Shown: piece after piece, positions 42,856 through 50,611 of the stretch
How the letters are laid out: the number at the start of each line of letters is the position of its first letter
How positions within the stretch are numbered: the stretch's first letter is position 1
From: Ralstonia sp. TCR112
GTDB lineage: Bacteria; Pseudomonadota; Gammaproteobacteria; Burkholderiales; Burkholderiaceae
Direction: 5' to 3'
NCBI RefSeq assembly: GCF_007997035.1
Contig: NZ_VOSS01000007.1
Span: 1 to 64,000 of the forward strand
DNA length: 64,000 nucleotides
Notes under the pieces: generated by a model
Database searches by the model: none
Told to the model about the DNA's origin: nothing
The model's input: only the letters and a program-made list of their open reading frames with translations
Translations under genes and position numbers: made by a program

Positions 42856-44182
42856 GGTCGCCACCTTGTCGCGTTGGCAACTGCCAAGTCGAGCCACGGG
42901 CCAAGGAGCCCTCGTCAGAGCAGACGATGCAATTCGGTCGTGCGGGGCCAGCCGCCGGGCGAAGCGAGCCGCGGATTCCGTCGTAGATCAGCATTCGCGC
43001 GTCTGACCTCAAGCCCGTCACAGCGGCAAGGAACATGGTCACCGCCGCCGACGAGATAGTGCTATTCAGCGAAATTACTGCAGGCTGCGGAACCGACGCG
43101 CCAGTAATGTAGGGGTCCGACCGACGCTGCTCTTCCGAAAGCATTTCGATGCGGACCTGGTTTGCGTCCAGCTTGTCCATACACAGAAGGCATGGCAAGC
43201 CGGGCGCCAGCATTTGCGTGCGGCCCGTGATGTACTGCACTTGACCTTCATGCACGAACACACCAACACCAATGTCGATAAAAGGAACCAGGTACTGATA
43301 CGCAAACTGGTTCAATACAGCGCGACTGGAGACGGAATCTGTGCAGCCGAAGATGAAATCAACTTCAGTCAGCATTCGGGCTGTACTGTCATGGGTAACG
43401 TCACCAACCACGCTAGTGACCGCCGCTGCCGGATTGATGGAGGAGACCAGTTTCGCCGCCACATCGACCTTGCGCTGACCAACGTCAGTAGGTGTTGCGC
43501 CAACTAGCCGATTCAGATTGGTTAGCTCGACAGCGTCGTAGTCAATCAGCAAGAAAGCGCCAACGCCTAAATGCGCGAGCATTTGGACCAAGACAGAACC
43601 GGTTCCCCCAAGGCCGACCACGGCTACGCGCAAAGTGGAAAGATGACGTTGCCCCTCCTCGCCGAGCGCCCGTACCTGCCGGTCGTAGGCCTCCATGTCG
43701 GCAGATGTGTTTTCGCCGAACCCCGTAACCATCCGACCTACACACCTTGCAAGTACTGGCCGAGATGGCCCCATGTGTCGAGCGAATATGTGTCGCGATG
43801 TAACGACCGCAGCAAAATGATCCGCTGCAGGCAATCGGTGGCGGAAATAGTCAGCTAAGGCACGCTCGCCATCGTCGTCTACAGCAGAGAAACCCTGAAG
43901 CGCATCAACCCCAGGGTGCGTGTGAGCTATAAACACCCCGGCTTCAGCGGCTCGAGCCCGATTATTAATCTCGATACAGTAGTCGGGTTTCAGCGTGGCC
44001 GCCGTGGCAGTCCGGACCGCGTACGCTGCCTCGGGGACCTCGACCAAATCGCGTACTACGTGTGAAGTGGTTCCCCCGTAGCTGCCAGCTGGGTACACAA
44101 GCCCAACTGCGCACGTTTCCACGATCCGTTCCCGCGCCGCCTGATGCAATACCTCCGCCTCTGAAAGAGATATTTTCAGCAT
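42848..44182 (-). CDS. JAB peptidase-E1 (ThiF-like) fusion of a ubiquitin-like system
   Basis: This 444-residue fusion has an N-terminal JAB/JAMM domain (residues 1-150): FIAHTHPGVDALQGFSAVDD gives the His-x-His metal pair followed by Ser and Asp, with a loop slightly longer than the usual HxHx7Sx2D. An E1-type adenylation domain follows: VAVVGLGGTGSVLVQMLAHL is the ATP loop, LIDYDAVELTNLNRL the Asp-Asn-Arg block and FGCTDSVSSR another conserved segment. Cys pairs CLLC and CIVC look like a zinc clip. The E1 would activate the ubiquitin-like protein at 44578 and the JAB domain could cut the conjugate or mature the precursor. It starts 3 bases after the E2-like gene. Confidence 0.88.
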   Translation of the reverse strand: MLKISLSEAEVLHQAARERIVETCAVGLVYPAGSYGGTTSHVVRDLVEVPEAAYAVRTATAATLKPDYCIEINNRARAAEAGVFIAHTHPGVDALQGFSAVDDDGERALADYFRHRLPAADHFAAVVTSRHIFARHMGPSRPVLARCVGRMVTGFGENTSADMEAYDRQVRALGEEGQRHLSTLRVAVVGLGGTGSVLVQMLAHLGVGAFLLIDYDAVELTNLNRLVGATPTDVGQRKVDVAAKLVSSINPAAAVTSVVGDVTHDSTARMLTEVDFIFGCTDSVSSRAVLNQFAYQYLVPFIDIGVGVFVHEGQVQYITGRTQMLAPGLPCLLCMDKLDANQVRIEMLSEEQRRSDPYITGASVPQPAVISLNSTISSAAVTMFLAAVTGLRSDARMLIYDGIRGSLRPAAGPARPNCIVCSDEGSLARGSTWQLPTRQGGDHA

Positions 44183-44185
44183 GGA

Positions 44186-44566
44186 TCACACTAGCCGCGA
44201 GAGGCGGTCCTTGATAGATGCAATCCAGGTCAACAAGTCGTCGCGGTTGGCATTCCAGTGGTCCGTGTGCCACGAAAACCAGAGACCGCTACGCCCCAGG
44301 CCGGGCATCGGGTTGTTGGACTGGGCATTCTGAGGCATTGCGCCGTTGGCCAGCCTCAGATCATCGTCTGCCCAAAAGCAGTCAGGCTTTGCGAAGGGAT
44401 AGCCCTGTGGAGCCAAGAAATAGATAGCTGTGTTCGGCTTACTCCATCCTGCAGGAAGCGCGAGCGTCGGTAGCGACACCATTGTGCCGCTACCCCCGAC
44501 TTCATGAACTTCAGCGCCAGGCTCGCGGCCGAGCAAGCGCTGGATGTGGATCTGAAGCGGCCCCAT
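44186..44566 (-). CDS. Prokaryotic E2-like protein (Prok-E2_E type)
   Basis: This 126-residue protein matches the bacterial E2/UBC-like group E: LPAGWSKPNTAIYFLAPQGY, then PFAKPDCFWADDDLRL, then WFSWHTDHWNANRDDLLTWI. The only cysteine is Cys63 in KPDCFW; whether it is the catalytic thiol cannot be decided, as several members of this group are thought to differ from classical E2 enzymes at the active site. Its genomic position between the ubiquitin-like gene (11 bases upstream) and the E1-JAB gene (3 bases downstream) supports a carrier or adaptor role in conjugation. The ATG at 44566 has a GAAGCAGG site. Confidence 0.8.
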   Translation of the reverse strand: MGPLQIHIQRLLGREPGAEVHEVGGSGTMVSLPTLALPAGWSKPNTAIYFLAPQGYPFAKPDCFWADDDLRLANGAMPQNAQSNNPMPGLGRSGLWFSWHTDHWNANRDDLLTWIASIKDRLSRLV

Positions 44567-44577
44567 GAAAGCCTGCT

Positions 44578-44838
44578 TCAGCCGAAGTTGGCCGGTGGCA
44601 CGACGGTAAATCGACGCGGACCGCCGTTTTCGTGGCCGATCGCCAACGAGACGGTATCGTTGTCTCCAAAGGGCAAGTCGGGCTCATTTCCCTCGCCGTC
44701 TAGCTGCAAACCCGAGCCAGGCGGCAGATTCGGGATACGCGATTTCACATATGCGCCGTTGACCGTTTCAAGCTCTGTTTCGTACTTTTCGCTGCCGACG
44801 AAGTAGAAATAGGTCTTATTGTGCTCGGAGTGTGTCAC
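44578..44838 (-). CDS. Ubiquitin-like (multiubiquitin-family) protein, single domain
   Basis: This 86-residue protein resembles the bacterial multiubiquitin family: KTYFYFVGSEKYETELETVN forms the first beta hairpin, YVKSRIPNLPPGSGLQLDGE the middle, and RRFTVVPPANFG the last strand and tail. Relatives often contain several tandem domains; this one has only one. It ends in a single exposed Gly rather than Gly-Gly, directly followed by the stop, so no processing would be needed before adenylation by the E1. It lies 50 bases downstream of the DUF6471 gene on the same strand and is the likely substrate of the operon's conjugation enzymes. Confidence 0.75.
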   Translation of the reverse strand: MTHSEHNKTYFYFVGSEKYETELETVNGAYVKSRIPNLPPGSGLQLDGEGNEPDLPFGDNDTVSLAIGHENGGPRRFTVVPPANFG

Positions 44839-44888
44839 GTCAGATCTCCCCGCCCCAGCGTAGAAGGGCGATTATGCAAGCTACCCGT

Positions 44889-45401
44889 TCAACGTACAGA
44901 TCCCTGCGACCGCAGGCTTGCCTCCGCTAGATCGCAGTCGTCCACAAACCGCTCGAACCCTAGAATCCGGTCCACACTTGCCAATTGGAGAAGCAAAACA
45001 AACTGGAAACTACCCGCAGTGATCTGCTCCTCTAGCACTCCGTAAGACACACTGACGCCTACAGTCGCTAGCTTTTTACCAAACATATCGACATCGAGGT
45101 TTCGAGCGGACAATTCGCGAAGAAGAATATGCTTCGCGTGAATTTCATCGCCGCCGGTCGATGCCAATATCGGCCGCCAGTGTTCGGGATATTCAGCACC
45201 TAGTGAAGTCAGCAGCCTCAAAAAGAAGCTGGCCTTGTAGGTGCCGCGATTGATCTTTCCTTCTACGCCGCGGACCGACTCCTCAATCCCCGACGCACGC
45301 ATTAGATCGCACACGTGCCGGTAACTAGCCCCTTTCCGCACCAACAACGCACGGCCTGTGCGAGATGCTAGCTCTGTCCAAGGAGTGTCGACGTGGCTCA
45401 A
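44889..45401 (-). CDS. DUF6471 domain protein (two copies), first gene of the ubiquitin-like operon
   Basis: This 170-residue protein contains the DUF6471 HTH-like motif twice: once near residues 25-65 (YRHVCDLMRASGIEESVRGV then NRGTYKASFFLRLLTSLGA) and again near 105-155 (KKLATVGVSVSYGVLEEQIT then GSFQFVLLLQLASV). DUF6471 is a small helical domain of unknown function that resembles an HTH. Its place at the head of the operon, 50 bases before the ubiquitin-like gene, suggests a regulator or sensor of the system; that is inference. An 11-bp inverted repeat lies about 115 bases upstream. Confidence 0.7.
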   Translation of the reverse strand: MSHVDTPWTELASRTGRALLVRKGASYRHVCDLMRASGIEESVRGVEGKINRGTYKASFFLRLLTSLGAEYPEHWRPILASTGGDEIHAKHILLRELSARNLDVDMFGKKLATVGVSVSYGVLEEQITAGSFQFVLLLQLASVDRILGFERFVDDCDLAEASLRSQGSVR

Positions 45402-45514
45402 AAAGAAAACGTCCCGTATTTATGCATCGCAGGATTCAACGCAGCCTGAATAGCGGAATCCGTAAAGTCCGGCTTTCATTACCTATCAAATGGCGCTTCT
45501 TTTACAGCACAAGT

Positions 45515-45548
45515 GAGGCGACAGATTTCCCATGACTTCTGTCGCCTC
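45515..45548. repeat. 11-bp inverted repeat upstream of the DUF6471 gene
   Basis: GAGGCGACAGA (45515-45525) and TCTGTCGCCTC (45538-45548) are exact inverted arms with a 12-base loop. No T-run follows on either strand, so it is more likely an operator or a structure inside the transposon right end than a terminator. Confidence 0.55.
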
Positions 45549-45582
45549 CGGTCGCGACCCACCCAACAAACACGTTGCCCCC

Positions 45583-45653
45583 GAAATCTCGGGATATGTG
45601 TCCGAAAATCTCAACTTATGCGTCCGAAATCTCAACTTATGTGTCCGTGAGCG
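45583..45653. repeat. Transposon right end with three tightly packed TnsB-type repeats
   Basis: Three 21-bp units lie almost head to tail at 45583-45603 (GAAATCTCGGGATATGTGTC plus C), 45605-45625 (AAAATCTCAACTTATGCGTC plus C) and 45626-45646 (GAAATCTCAACTTATGTGTC plus C). The outermost is the inverted match of the left-end unit at 6247. Dense packing at the gene-proximal end and wide spacing at the other end is the same asymmetry as Tn7 right and left ends. Confidence 0.8.
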
Positions 45654-45663
45654 CTAGCTCAGA

Positions 45664-46872
45664 TCACTCCCAGGACAGCGCGCCGCCGGTCTGGTACTCG
45701 ATCACGCGCGTCTCGAAGAAGTTGCGCTCCTTCTTCAGGTCGATCATTTCGCTCATCCACGGGAACGGGTTTTCTTCGTTCGGGAACAGCGCGTCCAGGC
45801 CGATCTGCTGGCAGCGGCGGTTGCAGATGAAGCGCAGGTAGCCCTTGAACATCGGTGCGTTCAGGCCCAGCACGCCGCGCGGCATGGTGTCTTCTGCGTA
45901 GCGGTATTCCAGGTCGACGGCCTTTTTGAACAGCTCCGTGATCTCGGCCTTGAACTCCGCCGTCCACAGATGCGGGTTCTCCAGCTTGATCTGGTTGATC
46001 AGGTCGATACCGAAATTGCAGTGCAGCGACTCGTCGCGCAGGATGTACTGGTACTGCTCGGCAGCGCCGGTCATCTTGTTCTGACGGCCCATCGCCAGGA
46101 TCTGCGTGAAGCCGACGTAGAAGAACAGGCCTTCCATGATGCAGGCGAAGACGATGAGCGACTTCAGCAGCTTCTGGTCGTTCTCGGGCGTGCCGGTCTT
46201 GAACGACGGATCGGTCAGCGTGTCGATGAACGGGATCAGGAACTCGTCCTTGTCACGGATCGACTGCACCTCGTGGTACGCGTTGAAGATCTCGGCCTCG
46301 TTCAGGCCCAGCGATTCAACGATGTACTGGTACGCGTGCGTGTGGATCGCCTCTTCAAACGCCTGGCGCAGCAGGTACTGGCGGCATTCCGGCGCGGTGA
46401 TCTGGCGGTACGTGCCCAGCACGATGTTGTTGGCGGCCAGCGAGTCGGCCGTCACGAAAAAGCCCAGGTTGCGCTTGATGATGCGGCGCTCGTCTTCGGT
46501 CAGACCGTTCGGGTCTTTCCACAGGGCGATGTCGCGCGACATGTTGATTTCCTGCGGCATCCAGTGGTTCGCGCAGCCGGCGAGGTACTTTTCCCAGGCC
46601 CACTTGTACTTGAACGGCACCAGCTGGTTGACGTCGGTGGCGCCATTGATGACGCGCTTGTCGGCGGCATTCACCCGGCGGTTGCTCTGTGCGGCAGCGG
46701 CATTCGGATTGTTGCCCAGGATGCCCGTGCCCGCGGCCTGCGTGGCCGACGGGGGCAGCACGCCGCCCTGGTCGGCGGTGGCTGTTTGCAGTTGCGGCTG
46801 CGGTTGATACGCGGGCTGCGGTGCAGCTTGCGGTTGTGCGGCAGGTTTGACGTCGTCGTCCCAGCTCAGCAT
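45664..46872 (-). CDS. nrdB: Ribonucleotide reductase class Ia, beta subunit
   Basis: This 402-residue protein is the radical-carrying small subunit. The di-iron ligands lie in [18 protein letters not shown] and in the helix with [14 protein letters not shown], and the C-terminal tail that docks to NrdA is present (ending TGGALSWE). The first 65 residues are Gln/Pro-rich ([20 protein letters not shown]) and not part of the fold. The frame opens at 46944, but the ATG at 46872 has TTAGGAG and the expected MLSWDDD start. It follows nrdA on the same strand. The transposon lies 10 bases past its stop codon, and its native terminator is now probably the hairpin at 6173-6199. Confidence 0.97.
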   Translation of the reverse strand: MLSWDDDVKPAAQPQAAPQPAYQPQPQLQTATADQGGVLPPSATQAAGTGILGNNPNAAAAQSNRRVNAADKRVINGATDVNQLVPFKYKWAWEKYLAGCANHWMPQEINMSRDIALWKDPNGLTEDERRIIKRNLGFFVTADSLAANNIVLGTYRQITAPECRQYLLRQAFEEAIHTHAYQYIVESLGLNEAEIFNAYHEVQSIRDKDEFLIPFIDTLTDPSFKTGTPENDQKLLKSLIVFACIMEGLFFYVGFTQILAMGRQNKMTGAAEQYQYILRDESLHCNFGIDLINQIKLENPHLWTAEFKAEITELFKKAVDLEYRYAEDTMPRGVLGLNAPMFKGYLRFICNRRCQQIGLDALFPNEENPFPWMSEMIDLKKERNFFETRVIEYQTGGALSWE

Positions 46873-46988
46873 ATGTGTTTCTCCTAATTCTTTGCGCGTC
46901 GCTCCCGCTCTTTCGGAGCGCGAGCCCAGTGTCGTGCAGATCACGGCGCCCCCGCTTGCGCGGGAGCAACCTCAGACACTGTTTTGAC

Positions 46989-49961
46989 TTATTGGCAGGC
47001 TTCGCATTCCTCGAAACCGGGGTCGCCCGGGCGCATCGTGCACACGGCGCCCTCGGCTTCCGGCATCGCCTGGGCAGTGGCGGCGGCGGCATCCAGCGCG
47101 CTGGTCGGCGCAGCCGATGTCACGCCGGACGCACCCGCAGCCGACACACCGCCCACATCGCTACCCGACGACACCGCATTGAGCGTGCCGCGCGACACGG
47201 TCGACTTCTCGACGTGCGTGGCGCCGATCGTGCGCAGGTAATACGTGGTCTTCAGGCCACGCAGCCACGCCAGCTTGTACGTGTCGTCCAGCTTCTTGCC
47301 CGACGCGCCGGCCATGTAGATGTTCAGCGACTGCGCCTGGTCGATCCACTTCTGGCGGCGCGATGCAGCTTCCACCAGCCATTGCGGTTCCACCTCGAAG
47401 GCCGTTGCGTACAGGTCGCGCAGGTCTTGCGGGATGCGGTCGATGCGGGCCAGCGAGCCGTCGAAGTACTTCAGGTCGGCGACCATCACTTCGTCCCACA
47501 GGCCGCGTGCCTTCAGGTCGCGCACCAGGTAGTCGTTGACCACCGTGAACTCGCCCGACAGGTTCGACTTGACGTACAGGTTCTGGTACGTCGGCTCGAT
47601 GCAAGCGGACACGCCGATGATGTTGGAGATCGTTGCCGTCGGGGCGATCGCCACGCAGTTCGAGTTGCGCATGCCGTACTGCTTGATGCGGCCGCGCAGG
47701 CTGTCCCAGTCCATCGTCGACGACATGTCAGCTTCGAGGTAGCCGCCGCGCTCTTCGGCCAGCAGCTTGAGCGAGTCTTGCGGCAGGATGCCGCGATCCC
47801 ACAGCGAGCCCTTGTAGCTGCTGTAGCGGCCACGCTCTTCGGCCAGCTCGGTCGACGCCCAGTAGGCGTAGTAGCACACGGCTTCCATCGACGTGTCGGC
47901 AAACTGCACCGCTGCCTCGCTGGCGTACGGCACACGCAACACGTGCAGCGCGTCCTGGAAGCCCATGATGCCCATGCCGACCGGACGGTGGCGCAGGTTC
48001 GAGTCCCGTGCCTTCTTGACCGCGTAGTAGTTGATGTCGATCACGTTGTCGAGCATGCGCATGGCGGTGCGCACGGTCTTCTTCAGCTTCTCGTGATCGA
48101 GCACCACGCTGCCGTCGGCCTGCTTGACCAGGTGAGCGACCAGGTTGACCGAGCCCAGGTTGCACACGGCGATTTCGCTGTCGTTGGTGTTCAGCGTGAT
48201 TTCCGTGCACAGGTTGGAGCTGTGCACCACGCCCACGTGCTGCTGCGGGCTGCGGATGTTGCACGGATCCTTGAACGTGATCCACGGGTGGCCGGTTTCG
48301 AACAGCATGCCCAGCATCTTGCGCCACAGCTGCAGCGCCGGCATTTTCTTGAAGAGCTTGATCTCGCCGCGCGCGACCTTGTCTTCATAGGCCAGATAGG
48401 CCTGCTCGAATGCCTTGCCGACCTTGTCGTGCAGGTCCGGGCAGGTGGACGGCGAGAACAGCGTCCACTCGCCACCTTCCATCACGCGCTTCATGAACAG
48501 GTCCGGAATCCAGTTGGCCGTGTTCATGTCGTGCGTGCGGCGGCGGTCGTCGCCGGTGTTCTTGCGCAGCTCCAGGAATTCTTCGATGTCCAGGTGCCAC
48601 GTTTCCAGGTACGCGCAGACGGCGCCCTTGCGCTTGCCGCCCTGGTTCACGGCCACGGCCGTGTCGTTGACGACCTTCAGGAACGGCACCACGCCTTGCG
48701 ACTTGCCGTTCGTGCCCTTGATGTGCGAGCCGAGTGCGCGCACGTTGGTCCAGTCGTTGCCCAGACCGCCGGCAAACTTGGAGAGCAGCGCGTTTTCCTT
48801 CAGCGCTTCGTAGATGCCGTCCAGGTCATCCGACACGGTGGTCAGGTAGCACGACGACAGTTGCGAGCGACGCGTGCCCGAGTTGAACAGCGTCGGCGTG
48901 CTCGACATGAAGTCGAACGACGACAGCAGCTGGTAGAACTCGATGGCGCGGGCTTCGCGGTCGATTTCGTTCAGCGCCAGGCCCATCGCCACACGCATGA
49001 AGAACGCCTGCGGCATCTCGATGCGGGTTTCGTTGATGTGCAGGAAGTAGCGGTCGTACAGCGTCTGCAGGCCGAGGTAGTTGAACTGGAAGTCGCGCGA
49101 GGCATCCAGCGCCGCGCCCAGCTTGGCCAGGTCGAACTGGGCCAGCTTGTCATCGAGCAGCTCGGCGTTGATGCCGCGCTTGATGAACTGCGGGAAGTAG
49201 TCGACGTAGCGCGTGCTCATTTCCGCTTGCGTGACTTCTTCGCCGAGGATTTCGCGACGGATCGTGTGCAGCAGGATGCGCGCCGTGACTTGGCTGTACG
49301 CCGGGTCCTTTTCGATCAGGGTACGGGAGGCCAGGATGGCCGAGTCGTACACCTGCGTCATCGGCACGCCTTCATACAGGTTCTTGACCGTTTCCTTGAG
49401 GATCGGCTCCGGATCCACCGCGTCGCCCAGACCTTCGCAGGCCGAGACGATCACGTTGCGCAGCGCTGCCATGTCCAGCGGGCGGGTGATGCCGCCGTCG
49501 GTCACGTTCAGGCCGATGAAGGCCGGCTGCTGCTGGGTTTCACCGGCTTGTGCGCGCTCCTGGGCGCGGCGCTCGCGGTACAGCACGTAGGCGCGGGCCA
49601 CGTCGTGCTCGCCCGAACGCATCAGGGCCAGTTCGACCTGGTCCTGCACGTCTTCGATATGGAACGTGCCGCCGTTCGGACGGCTGCGCAGCAGTGCGCG
49701 CACGACGTTCTGCGTTTGTTGGTCAACCAGCTCGCGCACACGCGCGGAAGCAGCACCCTGCCCGCCATTCACGGCGAGGAAAGCCTTGGTCATGGCCACG
49801 GCGATCTTCGAAGGCTCGAAGCTCACCACAGCGCCGTTGCGGCGAATGATCTTGTAGTCCGCGTAGCCAGTGCTGGGGGCAGCGGCCGTGCCGCCAGCGC
49901 TTTGCGCAAATTGGGAGGGGTTGGCGGTGCCGGAGTGGATTTCTGGTTGGGCCGTCTGCAT
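46989..49961 (-). CDS. nrdA: Ribonucleotide reductase class Ia, alpha subunit
   Basis: This 990-residue large subunit has an ATP-cone at about residues 35-125 (YKIIRRNGAVVSFEPSKIAV) for allosteric control, the catalytic barrel with SSCYLTTVSDDLDGIYEALK, the loop NLCTEITL, and the C-terminal redox pair CEAC in the tail (GFEECEACQ). It converts ribonucleotides to deoxyribonucleotides with NrdB. The frame opens at 50150, but the ATG at 49961 (MQTAQPEIH) with CAGGAG upstream is preferred. Two NrdR boxes lie about 190-230 bases upstream. A 116-base gap with a small hairpin separates it from nrdB, so the two are probably co-transcribed. Confidence 0.97.
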   Translation of the reverse strand: MQTAQPEIHSGTANPSQFAQSAGGTAAAPSTGYADYKIIRRNGAVVSFEPSKIAVAMTKAFLAVNGGQGAASARVRELVDQQTQNVVRALLRSRPNGGTFHIEDVQDQVELALMRSGEHDVARAYVLYRERRAQERAQAGETQQQPAFIGLNVTDGGITRPLDMAALRNVIVSACEGLGDAVDPEPILKETVKNLYEGVPMTQVYDSAILASRTLIEKDPAYSQVTARILLHTIRREILGEEVTQAEMSTRYVDYFPQFIKRGINAELLDDKLAQFDLAKLGAALDASRDFQFNYLGLQTLYDRYFLHINETRIEMPQAFFMRVAMGLALNEIDREARAIEFYQLLSSFDFMSSTPTLFNSGTRRSQLSSCYLTTVSDDLDGIYEALKENALLSKFAGGLGNDWTNVRALGSHIKGTNGKSQGVVPFLKVVNDTAVAVNQGGKRKGAVCAYLETWHLDIEEFLELRKNTGDDRRRTHDMNTANWIPDLFMKRVMEGGEWTLFSPSTCPDLHDKVGKAFEQAYLAYEDKVARGEIKLFKKMPALQLWRKMLGMLFETGHPWITFKDPCNIRSPQQHVGVVHSSNLCTEITLNTNDSEIAVCNLGSVNLVAHLVKQADGSVVLDHEKLKKTVRTAMRMLDNVIDINYYAVKKARDSNLRHRPVGMGIMGFQDALHVLRVPYASEAAVQFADTSMEAVCYYAYWASTELAEERGRYSSYKGSLWDRGILPQDSLKLLAEERGGYLEADMSSTMDWDSLRGRIKQYGMRNSNCVAIAPTATISNIIGVSACIEPTYQNLYVKSNLSGEFTVVNDYLVRDLKARGLWDEVMVADLKYFDGSLARIDRIPQDLRDLYATAFEVEPQWLVEAASRRQKWIDQAQSLNIYMAGASGKKLDDTYKLAWLRGLKTTYYLRTIGATHVEKSTVSRGTLNAVSSGSDVGGVSAAGASGVTSAAPTSALDAAAATAQAMPEAEGAVCTMRPGDPGFEECEACQ

Positions 49962-50147
49962 GTGGACTCCTGTTGAACCGTTCGTTTTATTGGCTCGCCG
50001 ATGGGTGAAACACCTTGGCGAACCCTTGCGCCATGCGGAGAAATGAGACGGAAAAGACCCTTGCCTTTTCTCAGCCCCCAAGCGTCGGCTTGACCCGCCG
50101 TACGCCCGCCCCCGCGTGGCGCCGAAATAAGAATCCCGGAAAGTCAC

Positions 50148-50192
50148 CACTATATCTAGTGTGTTACCCCGGGATTGGCCCTAAGTATAGTG
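50148..50192 (-). promoter_or_regulatory. Tandem NrdR boxes upstream of nrdA
   Basis: The first box is CACTATATCTAGTG (50148-50161), a near-palindrome matching the NrdR consensus. The second, weaker box is CCCTAAGTATAGTG (50179-50192). Their centres are 31 bases apart, the three-helical-turn spacing typical of NrdR pairs. NrdR with bound nucleotides would repress nrdA-nrdB from here. Confidence 0.8.
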
Positions 50193-50611
50193 GATCGATC
50201 AAACAAGACCAGTCTTGACAGATGGCGTTGAAGGAGGGTTTTCTCAACCCAAATGCAGTGCCGCAAACCCGCGATCCCAGGCGGCACAACGGGTCGGCGG
50301 GACTGGCGTGCGGCGTCGCAATGACCGTCTCTCCAGAATAATTCTTTCTATCGACGTCGCAAGTTCAATAGACGTCACCTCATCTACGGTAGGGGTATGT
50401 GTGCGGCGCACTGCACCGGTGCACGCGTGCCGCGCGCCGGGGCATTCCCCGACATTCCTCCGCTCAAGAAATCCGAATAGCCGCATCAGCATTCTTGCCG
50501 CGGCTGTCACTTGAGCGACAGGCCTCCACCCTACGCTTCGGTCGCATTGCAGGGAGCGCAATCACAGCGGCGAGACACCGAGCGCCGCGCACAACGACCG
50601 AGGAAATCGAC
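50193..50611. other. Divergent region between nrdA and the lipoprotein gene
   Basis: No gene is supported here; long frames on either strand are extensions of the neighbours. The region probably holds the promoters for nrdA (minus) and for the phosphodiesterase-like gene (plus). The inverted CTGTC/GACAG near 50505-50522 resembles half a Pho box but has no proper direct-repeat partner. Confidence 0.4.

Larger units (their letters stand above)
6240..45653. mobile_element. Tn7-like transposon (~39.4 kb) inserted immediately downstream of nrdB
   Basis: The two ends are inverted copies of each other: CGTTCAG-T-GACACATAAGTTGAGATT at 6240 and CGCTCAC-G-GACACATAAGTTGAGATT read inward on the minus strand from 45653. 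The innermost 18 bases are identical. The five bases abutting both ends are ctagc (6235-6239 and 45654-45658), the 5-bp target duplication expected of the Tn7 family. Each end carries several 21-bp repeats that look like TnsB sites. Inside are tnsA, tnsB, tnsC and tniQ (14.2-20.2 kb) reading away from the nrdB-proximal end, the same polarity as Tn7 relative to glmS. The exact end bases are uncertain by a few positions, because the ends do not begin with the usual TGT. Confidence 0.85.

Noticed and set aside
46875-49976. A 1033-codon open frame opposite nrdA
   Set aside because: It is an antisense shadow of nrdA caused by high GC codon bias; its product is a low-complexity Arg/His/Val-rich string with no family resemblance, while nrdA has clear motifs.
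50500-50525. Pho box upstream of the phosphodiesterase/phospholipase cluster
   Set aside because: CTGTCAC is followed by an inverted GACAG, not by a second direct CTGTCA unit at 11-bp spacing.
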